A stretch of 64,000 nucleotides of DNA from Verticillium longisporum. Taxonomy: Eukaryota > Ascomycota > Sordariomycetes > Glomerellales > Plectosphaerellaceae. This document shows positions 11,496 to 23,622 of this stretch, in pieces (within the stretch, counting starts at the first letter, position 1; every line of letters begins with the position of its first letter). The stretch spans positions 3,472,001 to 3,536,000 of the forward strand of contig JAETXT010000011.1 of NCBI GenBank assembly GCA_019188255.1, read 5' to 3'. The position numbers and the translations under genes were made by a program. The notes beneath the pieces were generated by a model. It was not told the DNA's origin, did not search any database, and saw nothing but the letters and a program-made list of their open reading frames with translations.

Positions 11496-13384
11496 ATGCC
11501 CTCTACCGAGCATCGCCACGTGCGCTCCGGCAGTCTCAACATCACGCCGCAAAACGGCCACCCGCCCAACCTGTCCTCCGCCGCCCCGCGCTTTGAGGGT
11601 CCTCGCAGTCCTCCCAGTATGTGACTTGGCTGCAATTGACCCGCCACGACGCACTGCTTACCCAGACACAGACACTTCTCACGTTCCATGCAAGTTCTTC
11701 CGCCAGGGCGCTTGCCAGGCTGGCAGCGCGTGCCCTTTCAGCCATGACTTGGGTGCTTCGGCTGAGACCATTTGCAAATATTTTGCCAAGGTCTGTTCGA
11801 GGTAGACCCCACCAATTCCGTCGCTGTACACTGACTTGAATGTGAAAGGGCAATTGCAAGTTCGGTCCCAAGTGCGCCAATATTCACATCCTACCCGACG
11901 GGCGCCGCATCAACTACGGGAAGAACGGAGTCACGATTGGCACGGCTCCGATAGCCCTTGGTGGCGCCCGAGGCAACGCTCCGACCTCAACCCCATACCC
12001 CCCCTCCACCCCCACCCCCTTGACTTCACGGCTCTTTCGCGTCGGCGTGCCCGACAACACGTCTGCATACCCGTACGGCGACGATAGACAGCACCACCTC
12101 GGCCGTCAGCCCAGCCTCGACAACGGCCTACCAACCATCGATACCACCTACTCCTCTTCACACCCCGGCTCACAATATGGCTCACCGCGCGACGAAGATG
12201 CCTCCAGGCTGGGCCTTGGTCTTTCGCCGGTCAACGTCAATGGTCTCTCTGTACTCGATGCCCCCCTCCCTGCCTCTTTCGACTCACAGGGCATCTCCAA
12301 CGCTGCGCGCTACCCTGCCGCGCCGTGGCCTTCTTCTGTCCCCTCCAAATTTGGCCTCGAGTCGCCGACTCCGTCTCTCAGCAATGCCAAGGACGACCGA
12401 ACTTCGGAGACCCTCAAGAGCTTGCATACTTCTGCCTTTGGCAGCAATGAATACCTTTCAGCTTCCAATGCAGGCCTCGGCAGCAGCCCACCCAGCCACC
12501 CCGTCGGCGAGGAGTACTTTGGACGCCGGACTATGCACTCGAGCCGCTTCGCGAAGCCCAAGATGTTGAGTGCCAGCCTTCCCAAGGCGGCTGTCGATCG
12601 CGATTGGGATGCTGAGTTTGCCTTCCTTGAGGAGGATTACGTGCCCCATAACCTCCAGGAACTCCTAACACCTGCGGAGAAGGCCCGACGTGGATCCATT
12701 CGTGCAATCGACAGCGAGCCCGGCAGCGAGAATGCAACAAAGTTTGGCAGCCCCCTCGCGGGTGCAAGTCCGAGCCGTTGGGGTCCTTTGTTCCAGCGCC
12801 AGAAGGAGGAGGAGTTGGAGAGTCGCAGCTTCAGCAAGGCTTCAGCTTTCGGCCATGTTGGCAGCCCACTGCGCAATTCGGTCCTTTCCAACGAGATGAG
12901 CAACGGTCTCAATGGAGCAGGGCGCCACACTCCAGGCAGCCGCTCCGGCAGCGACACGACTTCTGCTCTCACCCAGCAGCTCTCGCGAACGCGCCTCGCC
13001 GACGATGGAAACGGCAGCCCTCGCCTCCACCCCATGATGGCTGCTGGAAGAACCGTCAGCAACGGCGCGGGTGCGATTGGCAAAGAGCGCGGTTCGGCCA
13101 TTGAACGTCACATTTCCAGTGGTTCCATCGGATCATCCGGACGTTTCACAACCCCGATCGACGAGGAGGATCCAGCTTTCGTCTTCAACATGGAGGAGGA
13201 CAGCGACGAGCAGCAGGCAGCCCGGCAGAGGAAGCGCATCTCAGCAGGACTCGGCATGGGAGGCGGCGGCAGCGGCTGGAGCTACGCCGGTGTCTTGTCC
13301 GCCAAGACTGTCGCTCCGGGTTCGAGCCTCGCAAAAGAGTCGCGTGAGCCATCTGTCACAGTGGAGACAGTGGGCGGACGGTAA
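11496..13384 (+). CDS. Tandem CCCH zinc-finger protein (Lee1/Scp3-like)
   Basis: Exons 11496-11616, 11666-11790 and 11849-13384 give 593 residues; the second intron sits between the two fingers. Two C-x7-C-x5-C-x3-H fingers are present: Cys49-Cys57-Cys63-His67 and Cys77-Cys85-Cys91-His95. The core CKFFRQGAC and CKYFAKGNC pattern is typical of RNA-binding CCCH proteins. GRRINYGKNG follows, then about 450 residues of Ser/Pro/Gly-rich, presumably disordered sequence. One conserved acidic island near residue 250 (RDWDAEFAFLEEDYVP, then LLTPAEKARR) resembles the fungal Scp3/Lee1 group, named from memory of the family. Likely a post-transcriptional regulator in the cytoplasm or nucleus. The start gives a short basic/polar leader before finger 1; the long pyrimidine-rich leader upstream hints at complex regulation. 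Confidence 0.88.
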
Positions 13385-14274
13385 AGAGGTGGGACATCAG
13401 CATAGCGGAGAGGGCATCTCATTTCCGGCGTTCTTCCACAGCATTGGGCGGTCAGCAAAGTATCCCCTTCCTGTCGCGCAATCAGCCCAGCAACAATCTT
13501 TTGCCAGGATTTGAAACGATATCACTTTTTGGTTTCAACTCCCCAAGGCATCGGCAGACCCTTCAGATAACTGGTTACGGAAAAATACACGACATGGTCT
13601 TCAAAAAGATGGGAAAGCGAGGAATCGGATTTGGACAAGACAGGCGGCGGCTGCAATCTTGGGTGATATGGAGTATGTTGGCGTTTTGATTGAGATTTTG
13701 GCACGGTTGCGTAATACACAGTACTTTTGGTCATGGTGGCTTTTGGACAGTTCATGCGGGGCGAGCATTTTGTTAAATACGAGATCCAAGACAAGATTCT
13801 GTTATGCAAGCCTCATGGTTGTTGGTGTGGTCCATGTCATGACAATCTAGTCTCTCCTTCGATCGTAAGGTAAGATAACAATCAAGCTGTGACGATTGTA
13901 GATATCCATGAACTGGTGTGGGCCATACAGATCTTGACCATCACGGCGCAGCACATCCACACGTCATAATACCTCACAGTACAAGGCTCAAGCAGGCGGT
14001 AAAAGTCTATACACTATACAAGGCTCGCCGCCCTTCAAGGCCAGCTTACCACGACGTCTCGCATGCCAGCTGCCCTCGCGAACGCCTTCTCCTCGCCCTC
14101 GGCCTCCGTGCTCCGATATCCGGGCTGCACGAGTTGCCTGGGCTGTACACCTGTCTACTGCGAGTGGCGTGGTCCATCATCCCGATTCCGTAGGCAGGCA
14201 GGTATTATACATCCGCTCGTCGTCCTCTTCTCGTCAAACTCCGGTCTTCCAGGTGCCAGCAACAGCTTGAGCAT
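13385..14274. other. Convergent 3' region between the CCCH gene and the ACP gene
   Basis: About 890 bp that should contain the two 3' UTRs and polyadenylation signals of convergent genes. It is AT-richer than its flanks and I see no coding or structured element. Confidence 0.45.
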
Positions 14275-14895
14275 TTACTGGGCATCGGGCTGGCTGAGGA
14301 TGTACTCAACGGCCTTCTCGACTGCGGGGATTTATTAGCTGAAGCGTTCCCATGTCAAATTGCACGGCGCGAGGCCAATGCAGCGCCGAAGAAGAAACGT
14401 ACCCGAGTGGATGCCATCGGCGTCCTTGTCCGGGATCTCAATGCTGAACTCCTCCTCGATGGCCATGACAACCTCAACGGTGTCCAGGCTGTCGAGGCCG
14501 AGGTCGTTGGCGAAGTGCGCCGTCGCGTTGATCTGTTGACATTAGCCTCCGTCGACGATATTCCCTCCTCTCCTACATCGATCCGATGGCATTCGTTTCC
14601 CAATGCATTCTTCTTCTCCTCCCTTGCGCGGCCTCAACGTTCTTCGGGTTCAGGGGGTACCCACGTTCTTGGGGTCGTTGACCTTGTCGAATCCGGCGAG
14701 CAGGGTGCTGATCCTCGTGACGACCTCCTCCTTGGTCAGGGCACCACCGGCCGAGTACATCCTGATGCCCATGGGCTTCCACGCCGCGGCGAGGCGGGGG
14801 GTGACGGTCTGGCGGAGGACGGGGGCGCGCATGGCGGCAGGGCGGGCGATGCGCGCAGCGGCGCTGGCGGAGCGAAGGATGGCGGTGCGGAACAT
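14275..14895 (-). CDS. ACP1: Mitochondrial acyl carrier protein (complex I NDUFAB1 subunit)
   Basis: Minus-strand exons 14895-14665, 14532-14403 and 14321-14275 encode 135 residues. Residues 1 to about 46 are an Arg/Ala/Ser-rich matrix targeting sequence ending near RMYS. The carrier domain follows, with [20 protein letters not shown], where Ser92 is the 4'-phosphopantetheine site, then [14 protein letters not shown] and a final helix. It holds acyl intermediates of mitochondrial fatty acid synthesis (lipoate precursors), binds LYR proteins and is a structural subunit of complex I. The first donor (GTGGGT) was chosen because it joins DPKN directly to INATAHF as in homologues. It is head-to-head with the 23-kDa complex I gene. 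Confidence 0.93.
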
Positions 14896-15314
14896 TTTGA
14901 GGGAGGGTATCTCGAGACGTGGAATGGTAGGAGGTCGTGGATGGATGGACGGCGGATAAATCGGGTGGAGGCGATGGATGGCGATGACAACACGGGCGAC
15001 TGGAGCTTGGAGCTTATTCGAATGATGATAAATTCTTCGCCCGGCCAGTCGAGGTCACCCGAGTCACGTGCAGCTCACCACCTATTGCCGGAGCAGCAGC
15101 TCCCCAAAAGCTATCACGTGATCCAATCGACCGGCCCCCGCCAGCCAATCAATCCCCGGTAGTTGTAATCCCGCAAAAGAATCCAGCCAACAATCAATCC
15201 ATCACGTCAAGCAACCACTACAAGCTCGCCTCCCTACCGACTTCACCACCCTCAACCCCTCCCATTGGCGTCCGAATCTCCCCTCCTCCGGCGTCCTACC
15301 GACTATACAACACA
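14896..15314. promoter_or_regulatory. Shared bidirectional promoter of two complex I genes
   Basis: The 419 bp between two divergent start codons contain two CCAAT boxes (15123-15127 and 15145-15149) and two CACGTG E-boxes (15065-15070 and 15115-15120), clustered within 85 bp. CCAAT is the site of the HAP/CBC complex that controls respiratory and iron genes in fungi, and CACGTG suits Cbf1/bHLH factors. Site identity is read directly; factor binding is inferred. There is no TATA box. Confidence 0.6.
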
Positions 15315-16069
15315 ATGGCGCCGGCAGCTCGACCATTGACCATGTTCGCCGCGACATCGACTCGTGCACTGGCTCGCTCGGCTGCGGCCAACCCGGCCCT
15401 CGCAAACCGACTTCTCGCGGCCGCTGCCGTTCGCGGCTACGCCACCCCTTCGGGCCCGCCGCCCAAGAACTTCCGTCAGGCGCCTTACCTGCGATGGAAC
15501 GAGGAGAAGGAGAGCACTCTGGACCGCATGGGACGATACTTCCTCCTGACCGAGATGTTCCGCGGCATGTACGTGCTCATGGAGCAGTTCTTCCGCCCGC
15601 CCTACACTATTTTCTACCCCTTCGAGAAGGTACGCAGCGCGCCATCAATAGGCAAACCAAAATACATCCCACAGTATCGTCGAGACTAATGTCAAAGTAG
15701 GGTCCCATCTCCCCCCGGTTCCGCGGTGAGCACGCCCTCCGCCGGTACCCCTCGGGCGAGGAGCGCTGCATCGCCTGCAAGCTCTGCGAGGCCGTTTGCC
15801 CGGCGCAGGCCATCACCATCGAGGCCGAGGAGCGCGCCGACGGCTCCCGCCGCACGACCCGCTACGATATTGACATGACAAAGTGCATCTACTGCGGCTT
15901 CTGCCAGGAGTCGTGCCCCGTCGACGCCATCGTCGAGAGCCCCAACGCCGAGTACGCCACCGAGACTCGCGAGGAGCTGCTGTACAACAAAGAGAAGCTG
16001 CTGAGCAACGGTGATAAGTGGGAGCCCGAGCTGGCTGCCGTCATCCGCGCCGACTCGCCCTACCGGTAA
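15315..16069 (+). CDS. nuo21.3c: NADH:ubiquinone oxidoreductase 23-kDa subunit (TYKY/NDUFS8)
   Basis: Two exons, 15315-15629 and 15701-16069, give 227 residues with a mitochondrial presequence (residues 1 to about 42, Arg/Ala-rich, ending near RGYA). The ferredoxin-like domain has two 4Fe-4S motifs: Cys128-Cys131-Cys134 with Cys138, and Cys167-Cys170-Cys173 with Cys177 ([12 protein letters not shown] and [12 protein letters not shown]). These bind clusters N6a and N6b, which carry electrons along the peripheral arm toward N2 and quinone. Length and the [20 protein letters not shown] segment are those of the family. The 71-nt intron falls inside that conserved segment and is phase 0. The gene is intact. 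Confidence 0.95.
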
Positions 16070-19000
16070 AATGGTGCTTGTCAGAGAGCGTGGTGTCGCT
16101 GGGGAGAACACTCGGCTCGTAGGTGGACGAGATCGAGGCAAAGAGACAGACCGGCATGTGCCCCGGCACGGAAAGAGAATGACGCGGAGCTGAGGATGGC
16201 TACGAAATGGAGCCGTGTATACAGCTAGAGCGAGGTGTGTGTACATATCAATTTTTTTTTGTTTCTGACGGCGCGAGGAATACACTGGTTGCAGTTCGCC
16301 CATGGCGCATGATGAATGCCGTGTATGGTAATGTGGTCACTCTACAAGAGCACAAAGTTGGCGCCAATATGCACCTCGACGAGTCGGAGGAGACGAATGG
16401 CGATGGAAACGCTACAACAAGCTATGCTCTGCCACGACATAGAGCACGACATCCGTACCCCCTTGGAACTACGATCCAAACAGAGACGGCCACGACTTAT
16501 GGACGATCACGCTGCCACTCGATTCGCAGCCTCATTCTTATGGCCTAAGGCCCATGGGCAAACCACATGTATCCCCGATACATCGGAAGCCCCTAGAGAG
16601 GGCAAGCCCAAATGGTGACGGTGTTAAGACTTAGGGAAGCAGATCAAAAATTCCCTTTCATGTGCTGCCACTTAGTGCCAGATGGTGAGCGGGATCAAGA
16701 TGTTAAATGGATGTCTCGGAAAAGGCTGATCAATGGTGTATCACAGCTGGCCGGATACATCTTTTTTTTCAGCCCACGAGCTCTGGCTATGAGGCGGCTG
16801 CTGTGTTGTCTATTTCCATGGTCCTGCACAGGCTCTTTTTGGAGGCCTTCTCGACTTCGTCACGTATCTGCGACATAAGACCCCAGAGGTTGATGGCGCA
16901 TGATCCGCCTCCGTCAACAGGGCTTGGAAGAAAACGCTCTGTCATCTCCGACCAAAATGTCAGCTTCTGCAGCCTGAACATCCGCCTTAGCTTGTGGGTA
17001 TTGGTATCAGTCAAGCATCTCTTGTCGGCTGTCAAGCGCCATTTTGAGCACGAATGTTGTCAAAATCTGCCAGGTGTTCCGTCGTAGTCCCTTGTCTTCG
17101 GAACATGTCCTTGATTTCTGCTCAGCCTGAGTTGAGTCAAAGGCTTGCTCGCCATACCTGCAGCTGGACGGTCGCGCTTCTGGAGCAGGCCCCTATGATT
17201 ACTGTTGCCTTGCTCGCTTCACGGTCTGCAAGCTCAGACCTTCAAGCCTAGCGAAATCGGTATCAACCGTTCGTTGTCGGCTCGTGCTCGTTAAGCGGTG
17301 ATGTTTGGGTAGCCGTTTTCAATCTCAGCCTTGCCCGTCATCACGTTGAAGAATTCCGTTCCACACTGTCGGGATCCAGGGTCGACAATCGAAAGGCAAG
17401 ATGATCGGCTTTAGTATCAAGGCCGTCCGATTCCCGAGGGGCTGAGCATCCTCCAATATATTTGCCTTTCATGTGTCTTTTCTCTTGCTCCTTGGTCTCG
17501 CTCGGTCTCGCTCGGTCTCGCTTCTCAGCCCATCCTTGTCAGACGGGTGATGTTCTGACGCAGGCGATAGTTCCATTGGTCTGCCGTCGTCGTCCGTGCA
17601 CCAGCCTGGTAACATCAAACATGAGAGCGATGCAACATGATGGAATTACGGCCTCACATCCAGCCGCCCTCCGAGTCAACAACCAACCGACTACAGCTGC
17701 TGTTTCTCAGAGTCGTGTCTCAGATGCATTGACATGCTTTTCTTTGCTCCTTCGGCGCCTCCGATGGTAGGATTTTGCAGCATTTACCTGATAACTATTT
17801 GTGCCCATCAATTGCCGAAAGGACCCATGTTGAATTAGCGTTCGCCAAATCTCCAACAGACATTTGGATGCCGCTTAATCGGCTGGCAAACCCCTTATCG
17901 GTGAAGCAGGCTGAGCAGCGCCACCACCAAAGACGTTGAAGCCCGAAGCAAGAGTTTGACGCCAACATATCCAGATGCTGGGGGGGGCACGGGCTTCCCA
18001 GGCGCCCAACCGCCGCCCGTTGTAGTCAGGGTGTTCATAAATAGGCCACCAAAGCATTGTGCCGCATGTCAAGTGAGTGAGATAACTAGGTTGACATAGT
18101 GACATGGACACCAGGCGAAGGAACACAAACCCAATCGATCACTTCACATCATGACCCGAGGCGGAAGCTTGGACTGTGGTCGTGACGATGTGCACGCTGG
18201 AACTACCATTATACCTTGACCGAGCATGATTCGCATTGCTCTGCAGTTTTGCAGACGCCCCTACCAGACATTGAGTTTAAGACTAATCACAAATGGGTCG
18301 TCCTCCATATTAAGATAGCAGGCGCGCCAAAAGCACGACCCGCCTCGTTGTGACAGAAACGCGTGGATACATGGAAGATTCGATTCAAAGGCTAACTGAA
18401 AGCAGTGCACGGAGATTCATCGCAGGCATACTGGAGGTTCATGAACCCTCAGAAGACAGAGACCCACCAAATCACGCCTAGCCCTGGCCATTCACGCTAT
18501 CCCAGGGACATCTCGCATCAGAATAAGGTTTGGTAGTCAGTCGCCAGTCCAGATTCGGACAACCCCTGGTCGGAAACACGTTGCCTCCCGTCCCGGCCGA
18601 GTAAGGTATGCCAGACCACAGCTGAGCTCTCTGGGCAAGGGTCCAAAGTGAAGCACCGTGACTAAAGGCCATATCCGCGGTCACTGCAGGTTCCCACAGC
18701 TCTGGAAACAATCGATTGCAGCAACAACGCGCGGCACCATTCGCCAAGGACGGTCTCATATTCCCTTGGCATGTTGATACAGGTCTTCTGTCATCGAGCG
18801 ACCTGTCCGTCGCTCACCGACCAAGTGGAGTTGAACCAGGTATCTATTGAATTGACAAGCTGCTCGACAGAATGGTGGCTATCATACTGTGTGACTACGA
18901 AGCCCCTGCTACCTACCCTTTCTCATGAAGTACCGTCTTTCGTTATTCTTGGCTAAATCGGGAGTCGGCATGTATCCAGGTTCTTTGTCGGATCTTTCCA

Positions 19001-19838
19001 GGAACCCAGTTTAAAACGGCGCTTGTCCAAAGAGTGCTGTTCATCCAGTACATCAGATGGGCCACTACAGCGCCTCGATGAGGGTACCATCGGACGCTTC
19101 TACCATCGTTTAATAACAGGTGGATCTGCTGCCATCAAGATCACCTCAAGGCGTGAAACATCGCTGCGTTGCCTCGCCCATTGCAATGTTACCGTCGCAT
19201 GGCAAATAGCTACGCATTTTTCGCATCCCCCTAGAGACCTCGTTATACAGGGCCGCCGGTGCAAATCCTCGCCGAAAGCCCCCCGTGTCTACGCAAAGTC
19301 TAACCTAACCCTTGTTACCCGCTGAACCCCCTCCCACGCTTGGCTCAAAGAGGTAAACAATTCCTTGTCATCGAAACGCTAAGAAGCGACCAGGCACTTG
19401 GAGTCGAGCCCGTTGAAGACTGGGGATACGCTGTACCCCTGGCGGCTAAACCGCAGCGCCTGGTGTATCATGTATTGCTCATTCAAGGGCGACGGACGAC
19501 GGACGAACGTCGTGGTCAGTGCTCTACAGTAGGCTTCGTGTCAGAGCCTCTAGATGTCAGGCCCCCTGGTTGGTGCAGTGATTTTTTCGGACACTTTTCC
19601 AGATTTGAGGATGAGAAATCTTCCGAATGGAGCTCCCTTTGTGAGGATAACGAGGAACTGCTTGATGATCAGCCAGCTGAATCCCCCGGCTTTCGGGTGG
19701 CGTTCGCAGTGTAGCCAGATTTGTCTGCCCAACGTCTTTCCCTGTGTCGCTTCTTACTCTTTCTGATATCTCATATTGTTCCATTGACGGGGCTCAAAAC
19801 CCAACTATCTCTGCATTGGTCGTGGCGTTATCGAAAAT
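16070..19838. other. 3.8-kb gene-free interval
   Basis: No open frame here carries a domain, signal peptide or convincing splice pattern. Base composition drops toward AT in patches. One short tandem repeat (17494-17523) is present. No tRNA-like B box with matching stems and no transposon ends were found. Old decayed sequence is possible but cannot be shown. Confidence 0.35.
17494..17523. repeat. Three copies of a 10-bp unit
   Basis: The unit GGTCTCGCTC is repeated three times in tandem (last base differs). Non-coding. Confidence 0.85.
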
Positions 19839-21403
19839 ATGCTTACGCCGTTTCTGGAAGCTGTCATGGCCGTGGCGGTCCTAGCAAGCCCCGTCTTTGC
19901 AAAGAGCTCTGGTGGACTCAACATCTACTGGGGCCAGTTCGGCGATCAGACCGATCGGTTAGCCAGCTACTGCGATGTGACTGGCGTGACCTCCGTCACG
20001 CTGTCTTTTGTCAACAAGTCACCAAGATATGGTAATGGATATCCTGGGATCAACTTTGCTGGTCATTGTGGTGCCCATTGCGGTGACGAGGAGTTCTACG
20101 TCAACCCAGCCAACGGTGGCAACACGGCACTCATTATGAACTGCGACACGATCAAGAAGGACATTCGATACTACCAAAGCAAGGGCAAGAAAATCATACT
20201 GTCGGTTGGCGGACACTGCAAAAGCGCGCCCTGTGGTTATGATGTACTAGAAGAAAACGAGGCCGAGGCCTTCGCCAAGCAGCTTCACTCCATCTTTGGC
20301 CCTTACGATCCCGACTTTGACGGTCCTCGGCCCTTCGACATCGGCGAGGATGATCGGGTTGCTGTGGACGGGTTTGACTTTGATATTGAATTCAAGTATG
20401 GTAAGTCTCCAACGCTCAGAGAACTTCTGCGTAAAGTCCGCGGGCTTAACCAGCGTCAACAGACAACCAAGCACCCTACATTAGGATGGTCGATGTTCTC
20501 CGGACTCTGAATCCCAGCTACTACATATCCGTGGCTCCCCAATGTCCTACCAGCGACGGATACTTTCAGCTGAAAGAACTCGTCTATGGCGCCCGCTTCG
20601 ACGCGTTCTTCGTTCAGTTCTACAACAACCCCGGCTGCCAGGCCTCCGATAATATCACTTCTCTCTACGATACCTGGTCGACCGTTCTTTCGGAGACCGG
20701 CCGCAACGGCGAAGCCGAGTTGTTCGTAGGCATACTGTCAGATCCCCTGGCAGGCGGTAGCGGCTATGTCGATTATGCTGCGTTGATATACATGGTCTGC
20801 CAGCTCAAGGACAAGCGTCAGTTTGGAGGTCTATCCATCTGGGACGCGACCAGGGGCGGTTCAAACAGTGATATCGACGGCAACAACTTCAACGACTACG
20901 CGGCGCGTGCGCTAGAGTTTGACTGTGACTCGGTGGTCGCCCCGACACCAAGCTTCACAAGTCGCCTCACATCCACGGCAGCGGTCACCTCGTACGCTAC
21001 CTGCTCTTCTCCGGCCCGTGGACTTTTTGCTAATGCTTTTCTTTGTAGTTCCGTCGAGCTAGTGACTAGCACCATGTTCGCTACGATCTCCCACACCACG
21101 ACCTCTTGCGGGTCCGAGCACTGTGAAAGCGTAGTCTTTGCAGAAACAATGCCCTTGTACACGGCCGTCTGTCCCGGCAAGGAAGGCATCTTCTTCCCTC
21201 TCCCCAGCCGTGCATCCGATGCTCTCGGCGCGGGCGAGGCCGTCCAAGCAACCCCCGCGATTGCGCCCATGATTCCCGAGCTTGCTGCCGATGAACAGAA
21301 CGCACCGCCTATTCAGACGGGCACATCAGATGCTGGAGCCAAACGAGTGGATATCATCGGCGTCATGACAGTGTCGATGATGGTCGCTGGGCTCCTGCTG
21401 TAG
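19839..21403 (+). CDS. Secreted, probably GPI-anchored GH18 class III chitinase
   Basis: Exons 19839-20400 and 20463-21403 give 500 residues. A further 57-nt stretch inside exon 2 (20992-21048) has a GTACGC donor, a TGCTAAT branch site and a TTTGTAG acceptor and is a multiple of three, so it is probably an in-frame intron; removing it gives 481 residues. Residues 1-21 are a signal peptide. GLNIYWGQFG is the first barrel strand, ILSVGGHC the second motif, and DGFDFDIE (Asp177, Asp180, Asp182, Glu184) the GH18 catalytic DxxDxDxE with Glu184 as acid/base. A Ser/Thr-rich region and a hydrophobic C-terminal tail (TVSMMVAGLLL) suggest a GPI signal. It should cleave chitin in or near the cell wall. 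Confidence 0.9.
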
Positions 21404-21904
21404 AGGAAACTGGGCTGTTATTTGGTTTGTTCTACGCGTTGCACCCTTATATATTGGGATCGGAGCCTCGAAAATGGACAAAGAACGATTGGGAACTTTT
21501 CTTTGTGCTTGGCGCGGGAAGTATGTATCTACCGTAAAAGTGATTGGGCATCGCTTGATGTCAATGATAGATGGATGGGCCTTGAGCTACGTTGGCGCAA
21601 GTTGGGTGGGTAGATTGGACGGATCGGAGATCTTAGATGGCGTCAACTAGAATGACTTGAAGATAAAGTTTGTAAACCTTGTTATTATATGAGTAATGGC
21701 CAGCTTCGCCATGTTACATGTGAGATGAAGATAGTCGTGAGTTACAACATTCATTACGCTTTACTATCTAGCCAGGTATGCAATACCGAACATGTGTCTC
21801 AACGCCCGCTATAACATCATGTGCTCCTCCACGTTGACTAACTTGGCACTAATACAAAACCACTATGCTGTTACTCATATCCATCAAAGTCGTCGCCCAA
21901 ATCA
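21404..21904. other. Convergent 3' region
   Basis: A 500-bp AT-richer spacer between the convergent chitinase gene and the unknown gene to its right; it would hold both 3' UTRs. Nothing else seen. Confidence 0.4.
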
Positions 21905-23622
21905 TCAGAATGTCTTTTCCCAGGCTCCCCACCAAACACCAATGTTGGCCGCGACAACAAGGTCTAGCATCTTCATGCCCTCGCCGCTAACAATCAGCTT
22001 GCCCAACTTGGCTCTCTTCCCGCGGTTGCCTCCACCAGCTTTTTCCCGCCCCAACGCCAACGCGTCGTCATCCTCATCCGCCCCGGTTCCGCGCATGAGC
22101 CTGCCGAGATGTCCGGCAATCTCCTGCTTCCGCACCAGGGCTTCTTCCTTGCCCTGATGGAATAACTCACGGCCCGGCAGGTTGAACCGCAGCTCGCTCA
22201 CGTCGGCAGCCCCCATGATCATCGCAGCGGCAGCTTCGATCTGCTCGGATGCCGTCCCTGGTACAAGAGGGTTGTAGCCGCCCGAACGTCCGGAAAGGGC
22301 GTGCCGCAGCTTGACGCTGCGGCCCCCGTTACCGGTGCGGAACTGACAGAGGCCGCCCCACGGCGATTCAAACATGTAGCCCTTGGGCCTGAGACCCAAT
22401 CCAGGTCGTGTGATGGGGGCCGAGTCTGAGTCGACCGAATTTGTCGACGGGGCCGAGGTTGCTGAGACGGTACTCTTGGTGCGCGTGTGGCGGGGTTGCT
22501 GTTGCTGCTGGGCGTCCTTGTCGTTCATGGCAGACAATTTCTCGCGGATACCGGCGGTCCACGACTTGGTGTAGGTCATGAAGACGAGGCGTTTGAAGCC
22601 CGGTTCGCGGTCATCGGCGCGTGGTGGTGAGGCGGAGGTGCGGCCGACAGCGTCGGGGCTTTGACGGCTTGGCATGCCGCGGAACTTTGCATAGCCGGAA
22701 GTCTCGAGTGTGATGTTGATATCCGGCTGGGGGTGTTGGCCTTGCGTCGTTGGTCTTGTGTCGACAAGCCGGCAGGGTCGTATGAGGTGTAAGAGTAGGA
22801 CTCATCGAGGGACGTCTCGAGCTGAGATGAGGACACGCGGCCGATGTTCCACTGGTGGCCCGTGTTGGGATCGCGGCGGATGATATGGAGGGTGTAGGGG
22901 GTGGCGGTGGTGTTGTGGTACTTGATAGGCGAAGGGGATCGTGAGCGCGTTCGCTCGCGCGACCTAGGTGCTGGGCGTTCTGGTAGAGGTGGTAATTCTC
23001 GGTCGAGGGGATGACGGCCTTCCACGGGCGATGGAGCTTCTCGCAGGCCGTCTCGCGCGCCTGATGGATCCTCTACACTGTAGTATGTCCTGCCATCGCC
23101 TGTCCATCTGCGCGTGTCGATCTCATCTGTCGCCCGTTGCTGCTTGGCTTGAAAATCGGCGACAGCTACGCCGCTGTCCCTGACGGGCGACCTGTCGGCC
23201 GGTGACTGGTCGCGGGCGGGGGCTATCTGAGCGCCGGCTGGGAGAGGCTTCCTCTTGATCTGATTGGCGCTGCGGCCACTCTCAATGCTCGACCTTGGGG
23301 TGTCGATGCTCCGCGTCGGCGCCTCACCAGGGAGCTCGAGGTGAATGTAGTAGAGCGAATTGGCGACATCATGCGACGTGACATTCTTGACTTGAGGTTT
23401 TGAAGTGGAGAGAATGACGTCTGAGAGAAAGCATTAGTCTGAGACGTGCACGGCTGGTTCGTGGCGGCGTGCTGACGACGCTGGCTCACCTCGGGTGCCC
23501 GGCACACGGGAGATGTACAGGGTGAGAGGGTCCTGTTTCTCCTCGGTCGGGTTGACGGGATACTGGGGAGGATTGGCGGCGAGGAAATTGAGTGAGGCGA
23601 GGGAGCGAGCCTCGACGGCCAT
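21905..23622 (-). CDS. Conserved fungal protein of unknown function, with one frame break
   Basis: Exon 1 is 23622-23490 (starting MAVEARSLASLNFLAA) with a clean GTGAGC donor; exon 2 starts at 23420 after a CAG acceptor. From 23420 to about 22735 one frame is used (DVILSTSKPQVKNVTSHDVA, later PYTLHIIRRDPNTGHQWNIG), and from about 22730 to the stop at 21905 another (DINITLETSGYAKFRGMPS, then RPKGYMFESPWGGLCQFRTG). No splice pair can join them. One extra base in the G5 run at 22729-22733 makes the frames continuous, predicting about 549 residues. I recognise the HIIRRDP...QWNIG block as recurring in uncharacterised filamentous-fungal proteins but know no function. The middle is Arg/Ser/Pro-rich and likely disordered. 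The break is either a real lesion or a run-length error. Confidence 0.7.
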
